Source of the DNA: Orobanche coerulescens
Taxonomy: Eukaryota > Streptophyta > Magnoliopsida > Lamiales > Orobanchaceae
Assembly (NCBI GenBank): GCA_033398695.1
Contig: CM065804.1
Location: 124,243,501-124,307,500, forward strand
DNA length: 64,000 nucleotides
Direction of reading: 5' to 3'
Below the pieces are notes generated by a model. The model was not told where the DNA came from, searched no databases, and saw only the letters and a program-made list of their open reading frames with translations. This document shows positions 44,131 through 57,030 of this stretch, in pieces. The translations under genes and the position numbers were made by a program. Within the stretch, counting starts at the first letter, position 1. The number at the start of each line of letters is the position of its first letter.

Positions 44131-45956
44131 ATGTTGAGAGGCGGGCGTGGACGTGGTCGCGGTCGCGGACGCGGACGAAGGAATGCTGAAAGGGAAGCGT
44201 CGCCTTCTAATCAGGACAGTCATAGCTCAGGCGAGCCACAGAGATCTATCAATAACGAACCGGAACCTGCTGTACCAGAAATCCTTCGTCAGGTGGTGAA
44301 CCAGATGACTTAGTTCGCCCAAGTCGTGGACCGAATGCAAGTGGCGGTGGGACTACAGCAGGGAGAGAGACATCAAGGGATCCCGGACATGGGAAATCGA
44401 GGTGACCGGTGGCTGCAAGAGGTGGCGAAAATGCAACCACCCAAATTCGACGTCATTTCTGAGACTCCCACCTGGGACCATTGGTTAAAGGAACTGGAGA
44501 AAATCTTTGCCGGAATTAACTGCCCAAACGACCGGAGAGCCTCTACGCTCAATATTTTCTGATAGGGGAAGCGTTCGAATGGTGGGAAGCCATCCGGCCT
44601 ATAGACCATGATGCTGATTAGACAGAGTTTAAATTGATGATGGAATCTCAGTACTACCCTCGTCCTATGAGGGAAGCCAAAGTTCGGGAGTTTTTCTCCG
44701 CTCAGCCTTCAGATGTGCCAGTATCTCAGGCAATTAAGACGTTTAACCAACAGCCGGCATTTATTCGACATCTGGTCAGAACAGATGTAGAAATGATGAT
44801 CCATTTTGATATGAGGATGAAACCAGAAATACAGAGGTACATGTCTGGTTTTGAATGTACCACACTCCGTCAATACCAGGATAAGGCGTTGGCGTATGAG
44901 ATCAAGGAAGCAGCTATGGAGAAATTTACGGAACCCAAAAAGCAGAAAGTCTCTGGTACTTTTATAGTGCACAAGAACAGCGGGCCCCACAAGGCCCAGT
45001 CATCCTTTCACTCTTTCAAGAAACCTCCGCACCCAGTTAGGAGCGGAAAGAACTTCGGAGCAACATCAACTATGACTGATGTTATTAGGAAATGCTTTAA
45101 CTGCGCCCAGACGGGGCACTATCGACGGAATTGCCCCCTACCTGCCGTGACTTGTTTTGATTGTGGTCGAGAGGTACATCGTGCAGTGTTCTGTGAAGAG
45201 GCTGCAAAGTATTTTAGAGCCCGTACACCACAGCCAGTCTAGAAGGAAGCCAGTATCCAACAGACGCATCAAAGTGTTCAGATGCCTCAGAATTTTGGCC
45301 GCGGGCGAGGCAGAGGACAGTGGGACGGAAAGGGTACATAGAGTGCCGGATCTGTTCCCCCACGTCTGTACGAGATGAGGAAAACAGACGATCAGGATGC
45401 TGCTGTCGCACCAGGTACTGTCCAGATCCTTTCCCTGCCAGTTAGCGTTTCATTCGATACAGGAGCTACGCATTCTTTTATATCCTTGTCTTGTGTAAAT
45501 CGTTTGAAAATTTCTGGTTTTCATACTTGTGAACCTTATGTTGTTGGTTTACCGAGTGGAGAGAGGATTGTCGGGAACTTAGAAACCCGAAATTTCCCTG
45601 TATCATTTGGAGGCAGAGAGTGGCTCTCAAATTTGATTGTAATAGAAATGCAAGGATACGACCTGATACTCGGAGACGATTGGCTTAATCGATATGGAGC
45701 AATTGTAATCTACCGAAGGAGGAATATCTCGCTAATCGCTGATGATGGTTCCAAAATACTGTTTGAGGGATGAAAACCGGGAAGCTCAGGAAAGTTGATC
45801 AAGGCGATGAAAGCTGTCAAATTGTTGAAACAGGGCTGTACCGGATACTGGTGTTATGCAATGAAGAAAGAAGACGAAATTGTAGAACATTCATCCATTC
45901 CTGTTGTGAACGAATTTCCAGATGTATTTCCTGACGAGTTACCTGGACTACCTCCA
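44131..45956 (+). pseudogene. Gypsy-3 gag and protease, with stops and one frameshift
   Basis: ATG 44131 opens an Arg/Gly-rich N-terminus (MLRGGRGRGRGRGRGRR). A capsid core follows (WDHWLKELEKIFAGINCPND; MKPEIQRYMSGFECTTLRQY). Two zinc knuckles come next, CFNCAQTGHYRRNC near 45095 and CFDCGREVHRAVFC near 45150. The protease active site is VSFDTGATHSFI near 45450, with a DLILGDDWL motif near 45660. Lesions: TAG 44311, frameshift near 44560, TAG 44619, TAG 45240, TAG 45339, TGA 45771 and TGA 45957. Nearly all are explained by one C-to-T or G-to-A change in CAG, CGA or TGG codons. The frame then continues into pol. Confidence 0.9.
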
Positions 45957-46025
45957 TGAAGGGATGTAGAATTCACCATTGAGCTGGAACCCGGAGCTAC
46001 ACCAATTTCTAAGGCGCCGTATCGT

Positions 46026-48800
46026 ATGGCACCTACTGAGATGTATGAACTGAAAAAGCAGCTGGAGGAGTTACTGGACAAAGGCTATATTCAGCCAAGC
46101 GTTTCGCCCTGGGGAGCGCCAGTTCTTTTTGTCCGAATGAAGGATGGATCACTTCGACTGTGTATTGACTATCGAGAGCTGAACAAGATGACGATTAAGA
46201 ACAAGTATCCGTTGCCACAGATTGATGATCTGTTTGACCAGTTGCAAGGGGCAACAGTATTTTCTAAAATCAATCTGAGATCAGGGTATCATCAGCTGAG
46301 GATTAAGGAATCTAATGTTCCGAAATCAGCATTCAGAACTCGCTACGGACACTATGAGTTTGTAGTGATGCCGTTTGGTCTCACTAATGCACCTGCTGTA
46401 TTCATGCAGTTGATGAACCGAGTGTTCATCGAATATTTGGATAAATTTGTGGTCGTGTTCATTGATGACATTCTGGTGTATTCTAAGAACCCAGAAGAGC
46501 ATGCACAGCATTTACGAATTGTATTGGAACTTTTAAGAAGCGAGCAACTGTACGTCAAACTCTCTAAGTGTGAATTCTGGCTAAAGGAAGTAATGTTCCT
46601 CGGTCATGTGGTATCAGCTGAAGGAGTCCGAGTAGATCCTCAGAAGATCGAAGCGGTTTTGGATTGGAAGCCTCCAAAGAACGTGAAAGAAGTCCGAAGT
46701 TTCTTAGGACTTGCTGGGTATTATCGTCGGTTCGTGGAAGGGTTTTCCAAAATTTCTCGCCCACTTACTCGACTCCTACAGAAAACTCAAAAGTTTGAGT
46801 GGAACGAATTATGTCAGATTAGCTTTGATGAATTGAAGAAGACATTGACGACCGCATCGATTTTAACACTTCCACAGGGGACTGGAGGATTCATAGTTTA
46901 CAGTGATGCTTCGAACCAAGGACTCGGATGCGTATTGATGCAGAATGACAAGGTGATCGCTTATGCGTCACGACAGCTGAAACCTTATGAAGTGAATTAC
47001 CCAACACATGATTTGGAGCTAGCAGCAGTAGTTTTTGCTTTAAAGATCTGGATGCATTATCTGTACGAGACTCACTGTCAGATCTTTACGGATCACAAGA
47101 GTCTCAAATACATCTTCAGTCAGAAAGAGTTGAACATGCGGCAAAGAAGATGGTTAGAACTGATTAAGGACTATGACTTGGAGATTTTGTACCATCCAGG
47201 CAAAGCGAATGTAGTGGCCGATGCATTCAGCCGCAAGCCTGTTTCTATTCAGATGCTGGAGACGCTGATCTCCCAACTTAGCTTTCAACGAGAGATGATT
47301 CGAGAAGGAATTGAAGTGTGGTTACAAAGAGTCCAAGAACAACTATGCGTGATGGAAATAACTTCATCATTAACCGAAGAAATCAAATCTAGACAGGCAG
47401 ATGATCCTCTGATGATTCGGTTACGTGATGAAGTGATCAAGGGAAAGGCCCCCGAATTCGTAATTCATGATGATGGAGTTTTGAGATTTCAGAACCGACT
47501 CTGCGTTCCCGATGTCGATGTTCTGAAACAGACAATTATGAAGAAAGCTCACAGTTCGCCCTATTCTATCCACCCGGACGCCAGTAAGATGTATAAGGAC
47601 TTGAAGCAGAATTTATGGTGGGGCAACATAAAGAAAGATGTAGCGGACTATGTTTCGAAATGCTTGACTTGTCAGCAGGTTAAGATCGAGCATCAACGGC
47701 CTGCCGGAATGTTGAAGCCGCTCCCGATTCCTGAATGGAAGTGGAAGGACATATCGATGGACTTTATTACTAGTATGCCGAGAACCAAGACAGGAATGGA
47801 CATGATTTGGGTGATAGTTGATCGTTTAACCAAATCAGCTCATTTTCTAGGCATTAAGGACACGTGGGGACCAGAGAGGTTGGCACAAGTATTTATTTCG
47901 GAGATAGTTCGATTGCATGGTACGCCGAAGACCATTGTTTCTGATCAAGATGGCCGTTTTGTGTCCAACTTTTGGAAAGCAGTTCATAAGGCCTTGGGAA
48001 CCGAATTGAACTTTAGCACAGCTTATCACCCACAGACTGATGGACAATCCGAGAGGACTATTCAAACGGTGGAAGATATGCTGAGGGCTTGTGCCTTAGA
48101 TTGGTCAATTGATTGGGAAGTTTATCTACCGTTGATTGAATTTACCTACAACAATAGTTGGCATGCTTCCATTAAGATGGCACCGTTTGAGGCATTATAC
48201 GGGAGGAGATGTAGATCGCCCCTATGTTGGGATGATTCATCGGACTTGATCGGGACAGAACCAGAGTTGATCATACAGACTCGAGAGAAGATAACCTTGA
48301 TTCGTGAAAGGTTGTTGACCGCCCAGAGTCGCCAGAAATCTTACGCAGATGTACGTCATCGCCCTTTGGAGTTCAGTACTGGAGACCGCGTACTTTTAAA
48401 GTTTTCTCCTACTCGGGGAATCTTCTGTTTTGGAAGAAGGGGAAAGCTGAGTCCGAGATATATCGGACCGTTCGAGATCCTTGAGAGAGTTGGAGAGTTG
48501 GCATACAGATTGGCATTGCTGCCGTCGTTGAGTCATGTTCATAACATATTCCACGTATCCCAGTTACGGAGATATATACCGGACCCTAGTCATGTCATTG
48601 ATTTCGGGGAGATCGAGGTCGCTCAGGATGGGACGTTTGAAGAAAGACCGGTCAAGATACTCGAGAGTCGAGTGAAACAGTTGAGGAACAAACCAATCGC
48701 TTTGGTCAAAGTTCAGTGGTCACGTCATGGAGTGGAAAAAGCCACATGGGAAACGCGAAATAGTATGAAATCCAGATATCCAGAGTTATTTTCGTCTTGA
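46026..48800 (+). CDS. Gypsy-3 pol: RT, RNase H, integrase, chromodomain-like tail (open)
   Basis: Open from 45960 to the stop at 48800. The first Met here is at 46026, but in the live element this is part of a gag-pol polyprotein, not a separate start. [45 protein letters not shown] (FIDDIL at 46458-46475), [17 protein letters not shown]. RNase [40 protein letters not shown]. Integrase: zinc region H-x-H...[16 protein letters not shown] (about 47550-47705), then [25 protein letters not shown] and [13 protein letters not shown] with the D, D, E residues. The tail [20 protein letters not shown] then GVEKATWE is Tekay-type chromodomain. All key residues are present, but no protein is expected without repair of gag. 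Confidence 0.95.
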   Translation: MAPTEMYELKKQLEELLDKGYIQPSVSPWGAPVLFVRMKDGSLRLCIDYRELNKMTIKNKYPLPQIDDLFDQLQGATVFSKINLRSGYHQLRIKESNVPKSAFRTRYGHYEFVVMPFGLTNAPAVFMQLMNRVFIEYLDKFVVVFIDDILVYSKNPEEHAQHLRIVLELLRSEQLYVKLSKCEFWLKEVMFLGHVVSAEGVRVDPQKIEAVLDWKPPKNVKEVRSFLGLAGYYRRFVEGFSKISRPLTRLLQKTQKFEWNELCQISFDELKKTLTTASILTLPQGTGGFIVYSDASNQGLGCVLMQNDKVIAYASRQLKPYEVNYPTHDLELAAVVFALKIWMHYLYETHCQIFTDHKSLKYIFSQKELNMRQRRWLELIKDYDLEILYHPGKANVVADAFSRKPVSIQMLETLISQLSFQREMIREGIEVWLQRVQEQLCVMEITSSLTEEIKSRQADDPLMIRLRDEVIKGKAPEFVIHDDGVLRFQNRLCVPDVDVLKQTIMKKAHSSPYSIHPDASKMYKDLKQNLWWGNIKKDVADYVSKCLTCQQVKIEHQRPAGMLKPLPIPEWKWKDISMDFITSMPRTKTGMDMIWVIVDRLTKSAHFLGIKDTWGPERLAQVFISEIVRLHGTPKTIVSDQDGRFVSNFWKAVHKALGTELNFSTAYHPQTDGQSERTIQTVEDMLRACALDWSIDWEVYLPLIEFTYNNSWHASIKMAPFEALYGRRCRSPLCWDDSSDLIGTEPELIIQTREKITLIRERLLTAQSRQKSYADVRHRPLEFSTGDRVLLKFSPTRGIFCFGRRGKLSPRYIGPFEILERVGELAYRLALLPSLSHVHNIFHVSQLRRYIPDPSHVIDFGEIEVAQDGTFEERPVKILESRVKQLRNKPIALVKVQWSRHGVEKATWETRNSMKSRYPELFSS

Positions 48801-48823
48801 GTTTCGGGACGAAACTCCTTTTT

Positions 48824-48835
48824 AGTAGGAGAGTA
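48824..48835 (+). promoter_or_regulatory. Gypsy-3 polypurine tract
   Basis: AGTAGGAGAGTA lies immediately before the 3' LTR (TGTAATATCCGG at 48836). It is mostly purine with T breaks, as in related chromoviruses. A small inverted repeat, ACTCCTTTTTAGTAGGAG, precedes it. Confidence 0.7.
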
Positions 48836-49915
48836 TGTAATATCCGGATTTATTATTGTGTATCTCATCTGTATTCGAACCCTGTATCATTCAGATATAT
48901 GTTCTAGATAATTGGAGTATGTTATTTCTCACATTGGTATCTTTGTACATAAGTATATCTTCATGCAAATTTTCTCATGCAAACTCGTGATAGCGTATGC
49001 TAAGAAGGTAGTTTAACGCACGCTATCGACTACTACTAGCACACGCTATGAATGTAGGACTTGCGTGCGCTAGGTAATGAATTATTGAGCTAGGCGGCTA
49101 ACACATGCGCCAGCCGGACGTAGGACCGGATAAGATTCCCGCGGATGAACCTGGACAGTTTTGGAGTCAACTCTTACTAGCGCGCGCTAAGGATGTATAG
49201 GTAGCGTGCGCTAATATGCTTTTGTACAGAAAGTTTATATATGGGCCAGCACTCCATTTTGTTCTCATTTCCTTCGTTCATCTTTTGATTTTGAGAGACC
49301 AGAGGGCATATCATCTTCCTTAGACACACTTATAACACATCCACTTGATCATTGGACTTTGGATACTTATTGTTATTGATCATTGAAGAGAAGTAGCACC
49401 TTGGAGTGACATATAACCAACCGGAGTCAGATTCTACCTTTGGAGTTCAGTGACTTCGTCATATTAAGGTATGTTGATTCTATCTCCAACTCTAGATTCG
49501 TGTTATGGAGAATAAGATGATCATGCTAGCAAAATAATGAGTTTCTTGGGTGAATTATCCAAACCACATCATATTTGGAATAATTGAGATGATTATGCCT
49601 TAAGTACCTTGATTATGAACATCATGATTCGAATCTTATTACAATGAACAAGTAGAGGAAGCTTCTATCATTGGTAATCCGAATCTAGTAGGTGTTTTCA
49701 TAGCAATCATGGACTTGACTTTAAAACATCATTATTGTTAGACGAATCTAAAGGATTGATCATGGAAGGATTTATCTTGTAAAGATGGAATGTTAATCAA
49801 ACTACAGAATGATAGTTTTTGATTGATATAAAGGTGTTGATATCGACCGTTAAGCCTTTTGAATTATCGCATGAAGAATTGTAATCGAAATGGAATATAG
49901 TTTCATAATAGTATA

Positions 49916-50677
49916 TGTTGATAGTCGATCCACCTTGGCATCCACTTAAGCGCTCCAGGCAGCTGACCAGCCGAGCATATCCTGGAGCCGAACTGGTCAT
50001 AGACCCGATTGTCTCTCGGGCTCACAAAGAACCGGACCGGGCAGAGACATTAGAGCCGACCCGGAATCCGACCCAGAAGGCCCGAGCAGACCCTATATAA
50101 ATACGCTTCGAACCATAATCATAAACAAGACCGACCAGAATAGCGGGAAGCTCGAGGACCGACCCCGTTGTCGGTCGCAACAGATAAGTATTGCCAAAAG
50201 CATGAAGAACAGGCAGACAGGACAATAAAGGAGGGCTGCCATATCCCTTCCCAAAGCAAACCTAAGAAGGTGACACGCAGCGAAGAAGTCACTACACTGT
50301 GACAAATGTCATAAGCATATTTACCTGAATCTTCCAGCTGTCATCTCATGAATGGCTAATGTTGGCTATATATATGCCAGGAGAATGTACAATAATAGGG
50401 AGAGAGAAAAACGAGAAAAAGAGATAGAGAGAGAAATAAAGAGAGATAAAAAAGAGAGAAAAGAGAAAAGGATAAGACTTGTAATTAGCAAGCACCAGCA
50501 AAACGGACCGGCCAAAATATTTTCGGCACGGCCCCACTCTTTATCAAGATCATTAATAAAATTTAATGGTCCACTACTTTTCATTCTATTTATGCATCCT
50601 GTTTATTATTTTCTACGTTGCTTCGATCCATTCGTCCAGATCAGCACACGTGATGTTGACCAAACCAGACGTCAACA
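49916..50677 (+). repeat. Tat-2 5' LTR
   Basis: 762 bp, TGTTGATAGTCG to GACGTCAACA. TATA-type boxes lie at 50090-50100 (CTATATAAATA) and 50366-50377 (CTATATATATGC). A GA-rich tract follows (50399-50470). It is a diverged relative of the Tat-1 LTR. Confidence 0.92.
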
Positions 50678-50680
50678 GAA

Positions 50681-50697
50681 TGGCGCTAGAAGGAGGG
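50681..50697 (+). promoter_or_regulatory. Tat-2 primer binding site
   Basis: TGGCGCTAGAAGGAGGG, three bases after the LTR. It matches the Tat-1 site apart from G versus A at the fifth base. Confidence 0.82.
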
Positions 50698-52890
50698 CGG
50701 GGCCTGAACCTCCGGGAGCTTGAGCGAGTCGCTCAAGCTATAACTATAAGTTCTGAATATAATCAGCCCGCCACAAAGAGGGGGAATCCGTTCATGTTGG
50801 CGGAGCGCTTTGGCATACCTTGCGTTCATCCGGGAATAACCGCCCTCACCAATAAGTGGTGATTTGAAAGCATAGGAATCATCGTAATTATGAGTCGAAA
50901 GCATAGGAATCATCGTAATTAGAAGTTGAAAGCACAGGAGCCATTGTGACCATGAGTTCCTGCTCGACTCGGCTGACCTTTTAAAGGTCATAACTCGAGG
51001 GATATCAAACGCAACTCAAAGCTCTAGAAGATCTCCCAAAGCCCTCGTATTCTTCAAATTAAAGTCGCAATCAACACCATAATGTCCGCAAGCGCTTTCG
51101 GGATTCCCGTCAGGTCCTCACAAAGATCCTGGTAATCCGGAAAGAGTAGTCTGTTGGGATGCAGGCGAGAAAACTCAAACCATTATTGGACAAAGATTAC
51201 GCTGAGATCAGATGGAATCATCGGAGCCCAAGGAGTTTTTCGCATAAACGCCCGAACAGCGATGCCAACGGTGAAATATGGAATTCGATATGACGAAAAA
51301 AGGACAGAAACTGGAACATGTTAGTAAAACTGAAATAAGCAAGGGAATAATCCTTATAAGGAAAGAGGGGCCCGGCTGGCCAAGTTACCAACAATCCTGT
51401 AACTGCCGACCTGAAAAGAATCTCGCTGCAATCTGCACCGCCTTCGCTTGATCGGAAAACGCGGTCCGGCATCCGGCCTATCTGATGTCGAGCTCGGATA
51501 CGCCCCGGTAGAACTGGTCTATGTACTCGTACTATCCCCCTAAAGACAAGCGCTGGGATGGCCCTCACAAGCCCCGACCAGCGTTTGTTCCGCTCGACCG
51601 TTCGCTTAAGTTTTCTAGCCGCCAACTATAAAGCGGAACATGAAGCCCCCCGGGCCGATCTGGAAGTAGCAATCTCCCTCGATTTTGATAACCTCACTAT
51701 CCTTGGAGCAATTCTCGGGTAGGGGCTGATACGAACCCAGGAAGCCCGGTTTGGTCAAATCCCTCGGACCCGGTGGAAAGATCGTCAAGAAACTGTAACG
51801 CCCTCCGCGAACCGAGAAACAACCAAACCGATTCATCGGCAGCCGATCAACGCGAATTGCGAGAACCAACACGGCCTCCAGTTCCATGCCCCCAGCTCAG
51901 AAAGGTGCCCGAGCGGACACATGACAACCACTTCGGCGGCCCAACCTCGGCCCACAAATCGCCTCGACTAGGATGTTACTAGTCGAGTCAGAGAAAGGTG
52001 CCATTGGGCTGGGGTAAAGATACACCCGATGCCAAACCTTCACTTCTTAGATCCAAAACTTGTATGAAACCCACTTGCGTTAATGGCCTACTGCCGTCCG
52101 TCAAAGGGACGATCGTCCGGGTTGGTCCCCCCATCTAGAAGATGAAGTTGAGGTAACAGTACGCAGTCGTCGCGATTGGTTATTTTGCAAAAGCGGGTCG
52201 GGGCCGAACCCCTAGTGCGAACAACTGAACAAAAAATAAACAATCTTATATGAAAGTTACTCAGGACCCCTTAGTCCGTCATATTCGATATTACCACAAC
52301 GACGAGGAAGAATCTCAGGCGTTCTGCGACGACCTCCATATACGAGACGACTTATCCAAGACGCACGATTCGCAATCCAACGGACAAGCCAAGGCGATTA
52401 ATACAATTATGAAACAGTACTTCAAGACCCGCCTCGAAAAGCGCAAAGGGTCACGGCCTGACAAACTCCCTGAAGACTTGGCAATGCATCAGTCCGCCAC
52501 TTGAGAAATATCTTCGTAGCCTCCGGCACTAAGGCAACGACCCCGGTCGAGATTGGAACACACGCCCACCGGAGAACCCATTTCGAAGAATAAGATCAAT
52601 GTGACCCTAAAAACCTGGACCTCGTCGCCCAAAAACAGAACCAAGCAGAAAGGCGGAACACCTTCTATAAAGCACCCAAGGTTCGTCATCGAAGCTTCCA
52701 GGTCGAAGACCTCATTATTAAACGAGCATTGGGGCCAGATCTGGGACCTCCTGAATCCAAGTGGCAAGGACCGTACGAGAGTAACAAAGCCCTTCAGAAC
52801 GGAGTTTGTTAGCTAGAATATATGAATGACCAAGGATCAATTCATTCGTCGAATGCCATGTCCTTAGGAAGGTATTATCAATAAAATTCA
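50698..52890 (+). pseudogene. Tat-2 gag-pol relic
   Basis: Only scattered homology to Tat-1 remains. Gag, protease and RT are essentially missing. Pieces of RNase H are seen near 51460-51720 (equivalent to Tat-1 32190-32720, many gaps). Integrase pieces lie near 52150-52500, where the phrases GCAGTCGTCGCGATTGGTTA and AATCCAACGGACAAGCCAAG parallel the Tat-1 catalytic core, and near 52640-52880 (C-terminus). No open frame exceeds about 130 codons and none is in register with a domain. The stretch 50870-51210 contains short repeats of GAAAGCATAGGAATCAT and is otherwise unassigned. Confidence 0.75.
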
Positions 52891-52914
52891 ACTCTATTTC
52901 ATCTCTAATTCAAA

Positions 52915-54519
52915 TGCACTATAAGATCGAGTTCACCTCGGCACCTCGAATGACCGGCTCCTCCGGCACTATAAGACCGAGCTCGCCTCGGCACCTCGAA
53001 TGACCGGCTCCTCCGGCACTATAAGACCGAGTTCACCTCGGCACCTCGAATGACCGGCTCCTCCGGCACTACAAGACCGAGCTTGCCTCGGCACCTCATA
53101 AGACCGGCCCATCCGGCACTATAAGACCGAGTTCACCTCGGCACCTCGAATGACCGGCTCCTCCGGCACTATAAGACCGAGCTCGCCTCGGCACCTCATA
53201 AGACCGGCCCATCCGGCACTATAAGACCGAGTTCACCTCGGCACCTCGAATGACCGGCTCCTCCGGCACTATAAGACCTAGCTCGCCTCGGCACCTCGAA
53301 TGACCGGCTCCTCCGGCACTATAAGACCGAGCTTGCCTCGGCACCTCGAATGACCGGCTCCTCCGGCACTATAAGACCGAGCTTGGTTTGGCACCTCGAA
53401 TGACCGGCTCCTCCGGCACTACAAGACCGAGCTCGCCTCGGCACCTCATAAGACCGGCCCATCCGGCACTATAAGACCGAGTTCATCTCGGCACCTCGAA
53501 TGACCGGCTCCTCCGGCACTATAAGACCGAGCTTGCCTCGGCACCTCGAATGATCGGCTCCTCCGGCACTATAAGACCGAGCTTGCCTCGGCACCTCGAA
53601 TGACCGGCTCCTCCGGCACTACAAGACCGAGCTCGCCTAGGCACCTCATAAGACCGGCCCATCCGGCACTATAAGACCGAGTTCACCTCGGCACCTCGAA
53701 TGACCGGCTCCTCCGGCACTACAAGACCGAGCTTGCCTCGGCACCTCATAAGTCCGGCCCATCCGGCACTATAAGACCGAGTTCACCTCAGCACCTCGAA
53801 TGACCGGCTCCTCCGGCACTATAAGACCGAGCTCGCCTCGGCACCTCATAAGACCGGCCCATCCGGCACTATAAGACCGAGTTCACCTCGGCACCTCGAA
53901 TGACCGGCTCCTCGGGCACTATAAGACCGAGCTCGCCTCGGCACCTCGAATGACCGGCTCCTCCAGCACTATAAGACCGAGCTTGCCTCGGCACCTCGAA
54001 TGACCGGCTCCTCCGGCACTATAAGACCGAGCTTGCCTCGGCACCTCATAAGACCGGCCCATCCGGCACTATAAGACCGAGTTCGCCCCGGCACCTCATA
54101 AGACCGGCCCATCTGGCGCTATAAGACCGAGTTTGCCCCGGCACCTCATAAGATCGGCCCATCCGGCGCTATAAGACCGAGTTCGCCTCGGCACCTCATA
54201 AGATCGTCCCATCCGGCGCTATAAGACCGAGTTCGCCTCGGCACCTCATAAGACCGGCCCATCCGGCACTATAAGACCGAGTTCGCCCCAGCACCTCATA
54301 AGACCGGCCCATCCGGCGCTATAAGACCGAGTTCGCCTCGGCACCACATAAGACCGGCCCATCCGGCACTATAAGACCGAGTTCGCCCCGGCACCTCATA
54401 AGACCGGCCCATCCGGCGCTATAAGACCGAGTTCGCCCCAGCACCTCATAAGACCGGCCCATCCGGCACTACAAGACCGAGTTCGCCTCGGCACCGCATA
54501 AGGTCAGCCCACCCGACAC
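52915..54519 (+). repeat. Tat-2 tandem repeat, 31 full units of 50 bp, two unit types
   Basis: Full units start at 52940 and every 50 bp to 54489, with partial units at each end. Type A has CACCTCGAATGACCGGCTCC; type B has CACCTCATAAGACCGGCCCA, as in Tat-1. From left to right the order is AAABABAAAABAAABABABAAA, then nine B units in a row (54040-54489). Type A is confined to the left two thirds. Ends also vary (GCTCGCC, GCTTGCC, GTTCACC, GTTCGCC). This shows local homogenisation by unequal exchange. Confidence 0.95.
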
Positions 54520-54698
54520 AGTCAACGAAAGGTGGACAGAAAAGGCAACGGCCAGACCAACCGGGCCCAAACATACAGAGAAAAGCAACAGAGGCCATAA
54601 AGAGATTTCATTCATTTACAATAAGTCGTTCTACATCAGACTACAAAGGAAACCAAGGAAAAACGGCGCGCAGGCCCTACATGCAATAAAACAAAAAT

Positions 54699-56895
54699 CT
54701 ACTCGGCCCTGTCCTCCTGACCGGCCGCCTGAGAAGACTGTCCTTCACCTTCGCCGGACGGAATCAACACCGGATCTTCGACAACTTCTGCGGCCTTCGG
54801 CTCATCATCTCCAAGAGATTCAACCTTCAGGTCGGCCGCCTGAGACTTTATATAGGCCTAGACCTCCTCAACGGTCTTCCCTTCCTTCATGAGATCTAAT
54901 ATCTCATAACAAGTGGAGACATAGTTAAGGTTAATCAACTCCTCGAACTCGGGTGTCTTTTGGAAAGCAGCCGCCCCGTCGGCAAGGCCCCTGGCATAAC
55001 CCACAGCTTCACAAGTATGGACCCATTCGGTCAGTTTCTCAAGCTGGGCCTTGGTATTCTGCAAATGGGCCTCGTGCTCGGCCCTTATGTCCAGACACCG
55101 TTTCTGCGCCTTCTCGGCGGCCGTGGCCATCTCGTCAGCCTTTCCTTTCCAGATATTGGCCTCAAAGGCCCGGCTCTCCAGAAGCTCCATCTCACCCTTT
55201 AGAGAGGTCATCTCCTCCTCCAGAGACTTGATAAGCAAAGGGCAGAGGTGGTGCTCCTCCTGTAAGGCCTTGAGATCGGCCTCTGCCTTTTTGTGCTTCT
55301 CAACCAGGGCCATCACCTCCCCAGTGGCCTTTACATAGGTGCACAACGCACGGCCCATAATAGCATTTCCAAATTGGATCTGCTCATCCGGACCCATGTC
55401 ATTGGTCACCATCTCCATTTTCGGCGTCCAACCCAAAATGGGGACATGGCTGGGCTCAACCACCGCTGGAGGGACCCGGTCGAGCATCTCGGTGGTTGGG
55501 GTGGCCGCCCTAACGTAGTCAAGGAACCAACGCGGTCGCCTCCCCTTCATTTGGGCACAAGGTTCTTCCCGGTCCTTATTCACCGGGAGATAGTGGCCCT
55601 CCAAATCAATCGCGGGCTCCTTACCCTTCGCACGGCCCGTCCGTACAGGGCTCGGGGCGGGCACAGCAATTTCAGGAATGGAGAAACCCTCAGCCCTGGT
55701 CACGCTATCCTTAGGCTCGGCCTCTACTCTCTTCCGCTTGCCCGCACGCTCCCTACGCTCGGCGGCCTCAGCAGCCAGCCTCGCCACCCGCTGCGCAGGC
55801 GTCTCTTTCCGTCCCGACGAACTCCTGCCCCTAGGGACTGGATGAGGAAGACGTGTTAAAAAAAAAAAAGAAAGAAAGCTACCTGACGAAGACATTCTGC
55901 TCGGATTAGTTGATCAAAGTGCCGCTGCCCAAAGGTTATCCTCAGTAACCAGAAGATACGACTTCCTCCGATCGGCGGGAAGATCCAAGAGCTGTTCCAC
56001 CCGGTCGTCAAACAAGGAGGAAGTCTCTGAAGCCGGGATACGTTCTGCACAAACAATAAATTATGAGCGTTAGACAAAAAAGGGAACAGCAATAAAAAAC
56101 ACGACACTTACTCATTTTATCAATGAAGTGTTCTGGGACCCGCAGCTCGGCGTCTATCACACCAGGTTCCCACTCCTCAACCGAGCTCATCCACGGCCCC
56201 CCTACATAAAACCACTGTTCCTTCCAACTATGGATGGTCTCCGGCACATCCACCAATTCTCTATACATCGCGTGCCGGGCTGTCAAGTAAAACCAGCCAG
56301 AACCGGATCGGCCGACCGACCTCCATAAGAAGAGACTGTTAATCTCTTCGAAACTGGGCTCGGTCCAGCCATATTGACGGAAAAGGATCAAAAGACCCAC
56401 CATCCGAGCCCAAGAATTTGGATGAATTTGGGCAATACAAAGGCCCCACTGCCTTAACCACCGGGAGAACACCAACGGAAGCGGAAACCTCAGCCCTGAC
56501 AACAGGGAGCGGTAATACACCGTCGTGCAGCCGACGGGCGGGGTGTGAGGTCTCTCCTCTGGATTCGGAACAAACATTCGCACCACCGCGGGTATCTTAA
56601 ATCGCCCCCGCCAAGCCTCCAACTGCCCATCGGTGACCGTGCTGCGTATCGAGGCCGAATCCCACTCCGCCTCAACAAAAGGACACGGCCGAGGCCGAAC
56701 CCAGGCCCGAGTCTCACCAACCGCCGTCAACAACGTCACCACCTCCGCATCTCCAGAATCCGGCGATCACGCGACCTCGCCGCCATCCTCGTCGCTCCAG
56801 TCAACGGGAACATCACCCATCGACAGATCCGCCACTCCCGTGCGGTCCGGAGACACAGTCAACTCCTCCGCCGCCGTATCCCTCCGCTTCGACAT
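54699..56895 (-). pseudogene. Tat-2 antisense gene (PF04195-like protein with coiled-coil tail)
   Basis: The start is ATG 56895 (MSKRRDTAAEELTVSPDRTG). Exon 1 continues to about 56116 with EWDSASIRSTVTDGQ, RMFVPNPEERPHTPPVG, FSRWLRQWG and SGWFYLTARHAM, like Tat-1. The donor GTAAGT and acceptor TTTGTGCAG of the first intron are conserved. Exon 2 reads SSLFDDRVEQLLDLPADRRKS then LLVTEDNLWAAAL and a TGA. The last exon (open 54858-55895) is basic (AQRVARLAAEAAERRERAGK), then has a long coiled-coil (HKKAEADLKALQEEHHL, EMELLESRAFEANIWKGKAD), then TAG 54858, with homology continuing to 54699. There are only three in-frame stops (TGA 56767, exon 2 TGA, TAG 54858), none shared with Tat-1. The function is unknown; DNA or chromatin binding is possible. 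Confidence 0.8.
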
Positions 56896-57030
56896 CATAA
56901 AATAAGAAAAAGACAAAAAGCTTACTGGGAACTTCTTTCTGAAAATGGGAAACGAACGCCGAAAAAACCTCTCTCTTCTCTGCAACCAGGCACAAAAATG
57001 GCGAAGGGAGCAATAGAGAAGGAGGTTTTT

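Noticed and set aside
50352..50723. Arg/Glu-rich frame in the Tat-2 LTR, also at 57748-58353
   Set aside because: It is produced by the GA-rich low-complexity tract in the LTR; the longer copy only reflects the 276-bp duplication.
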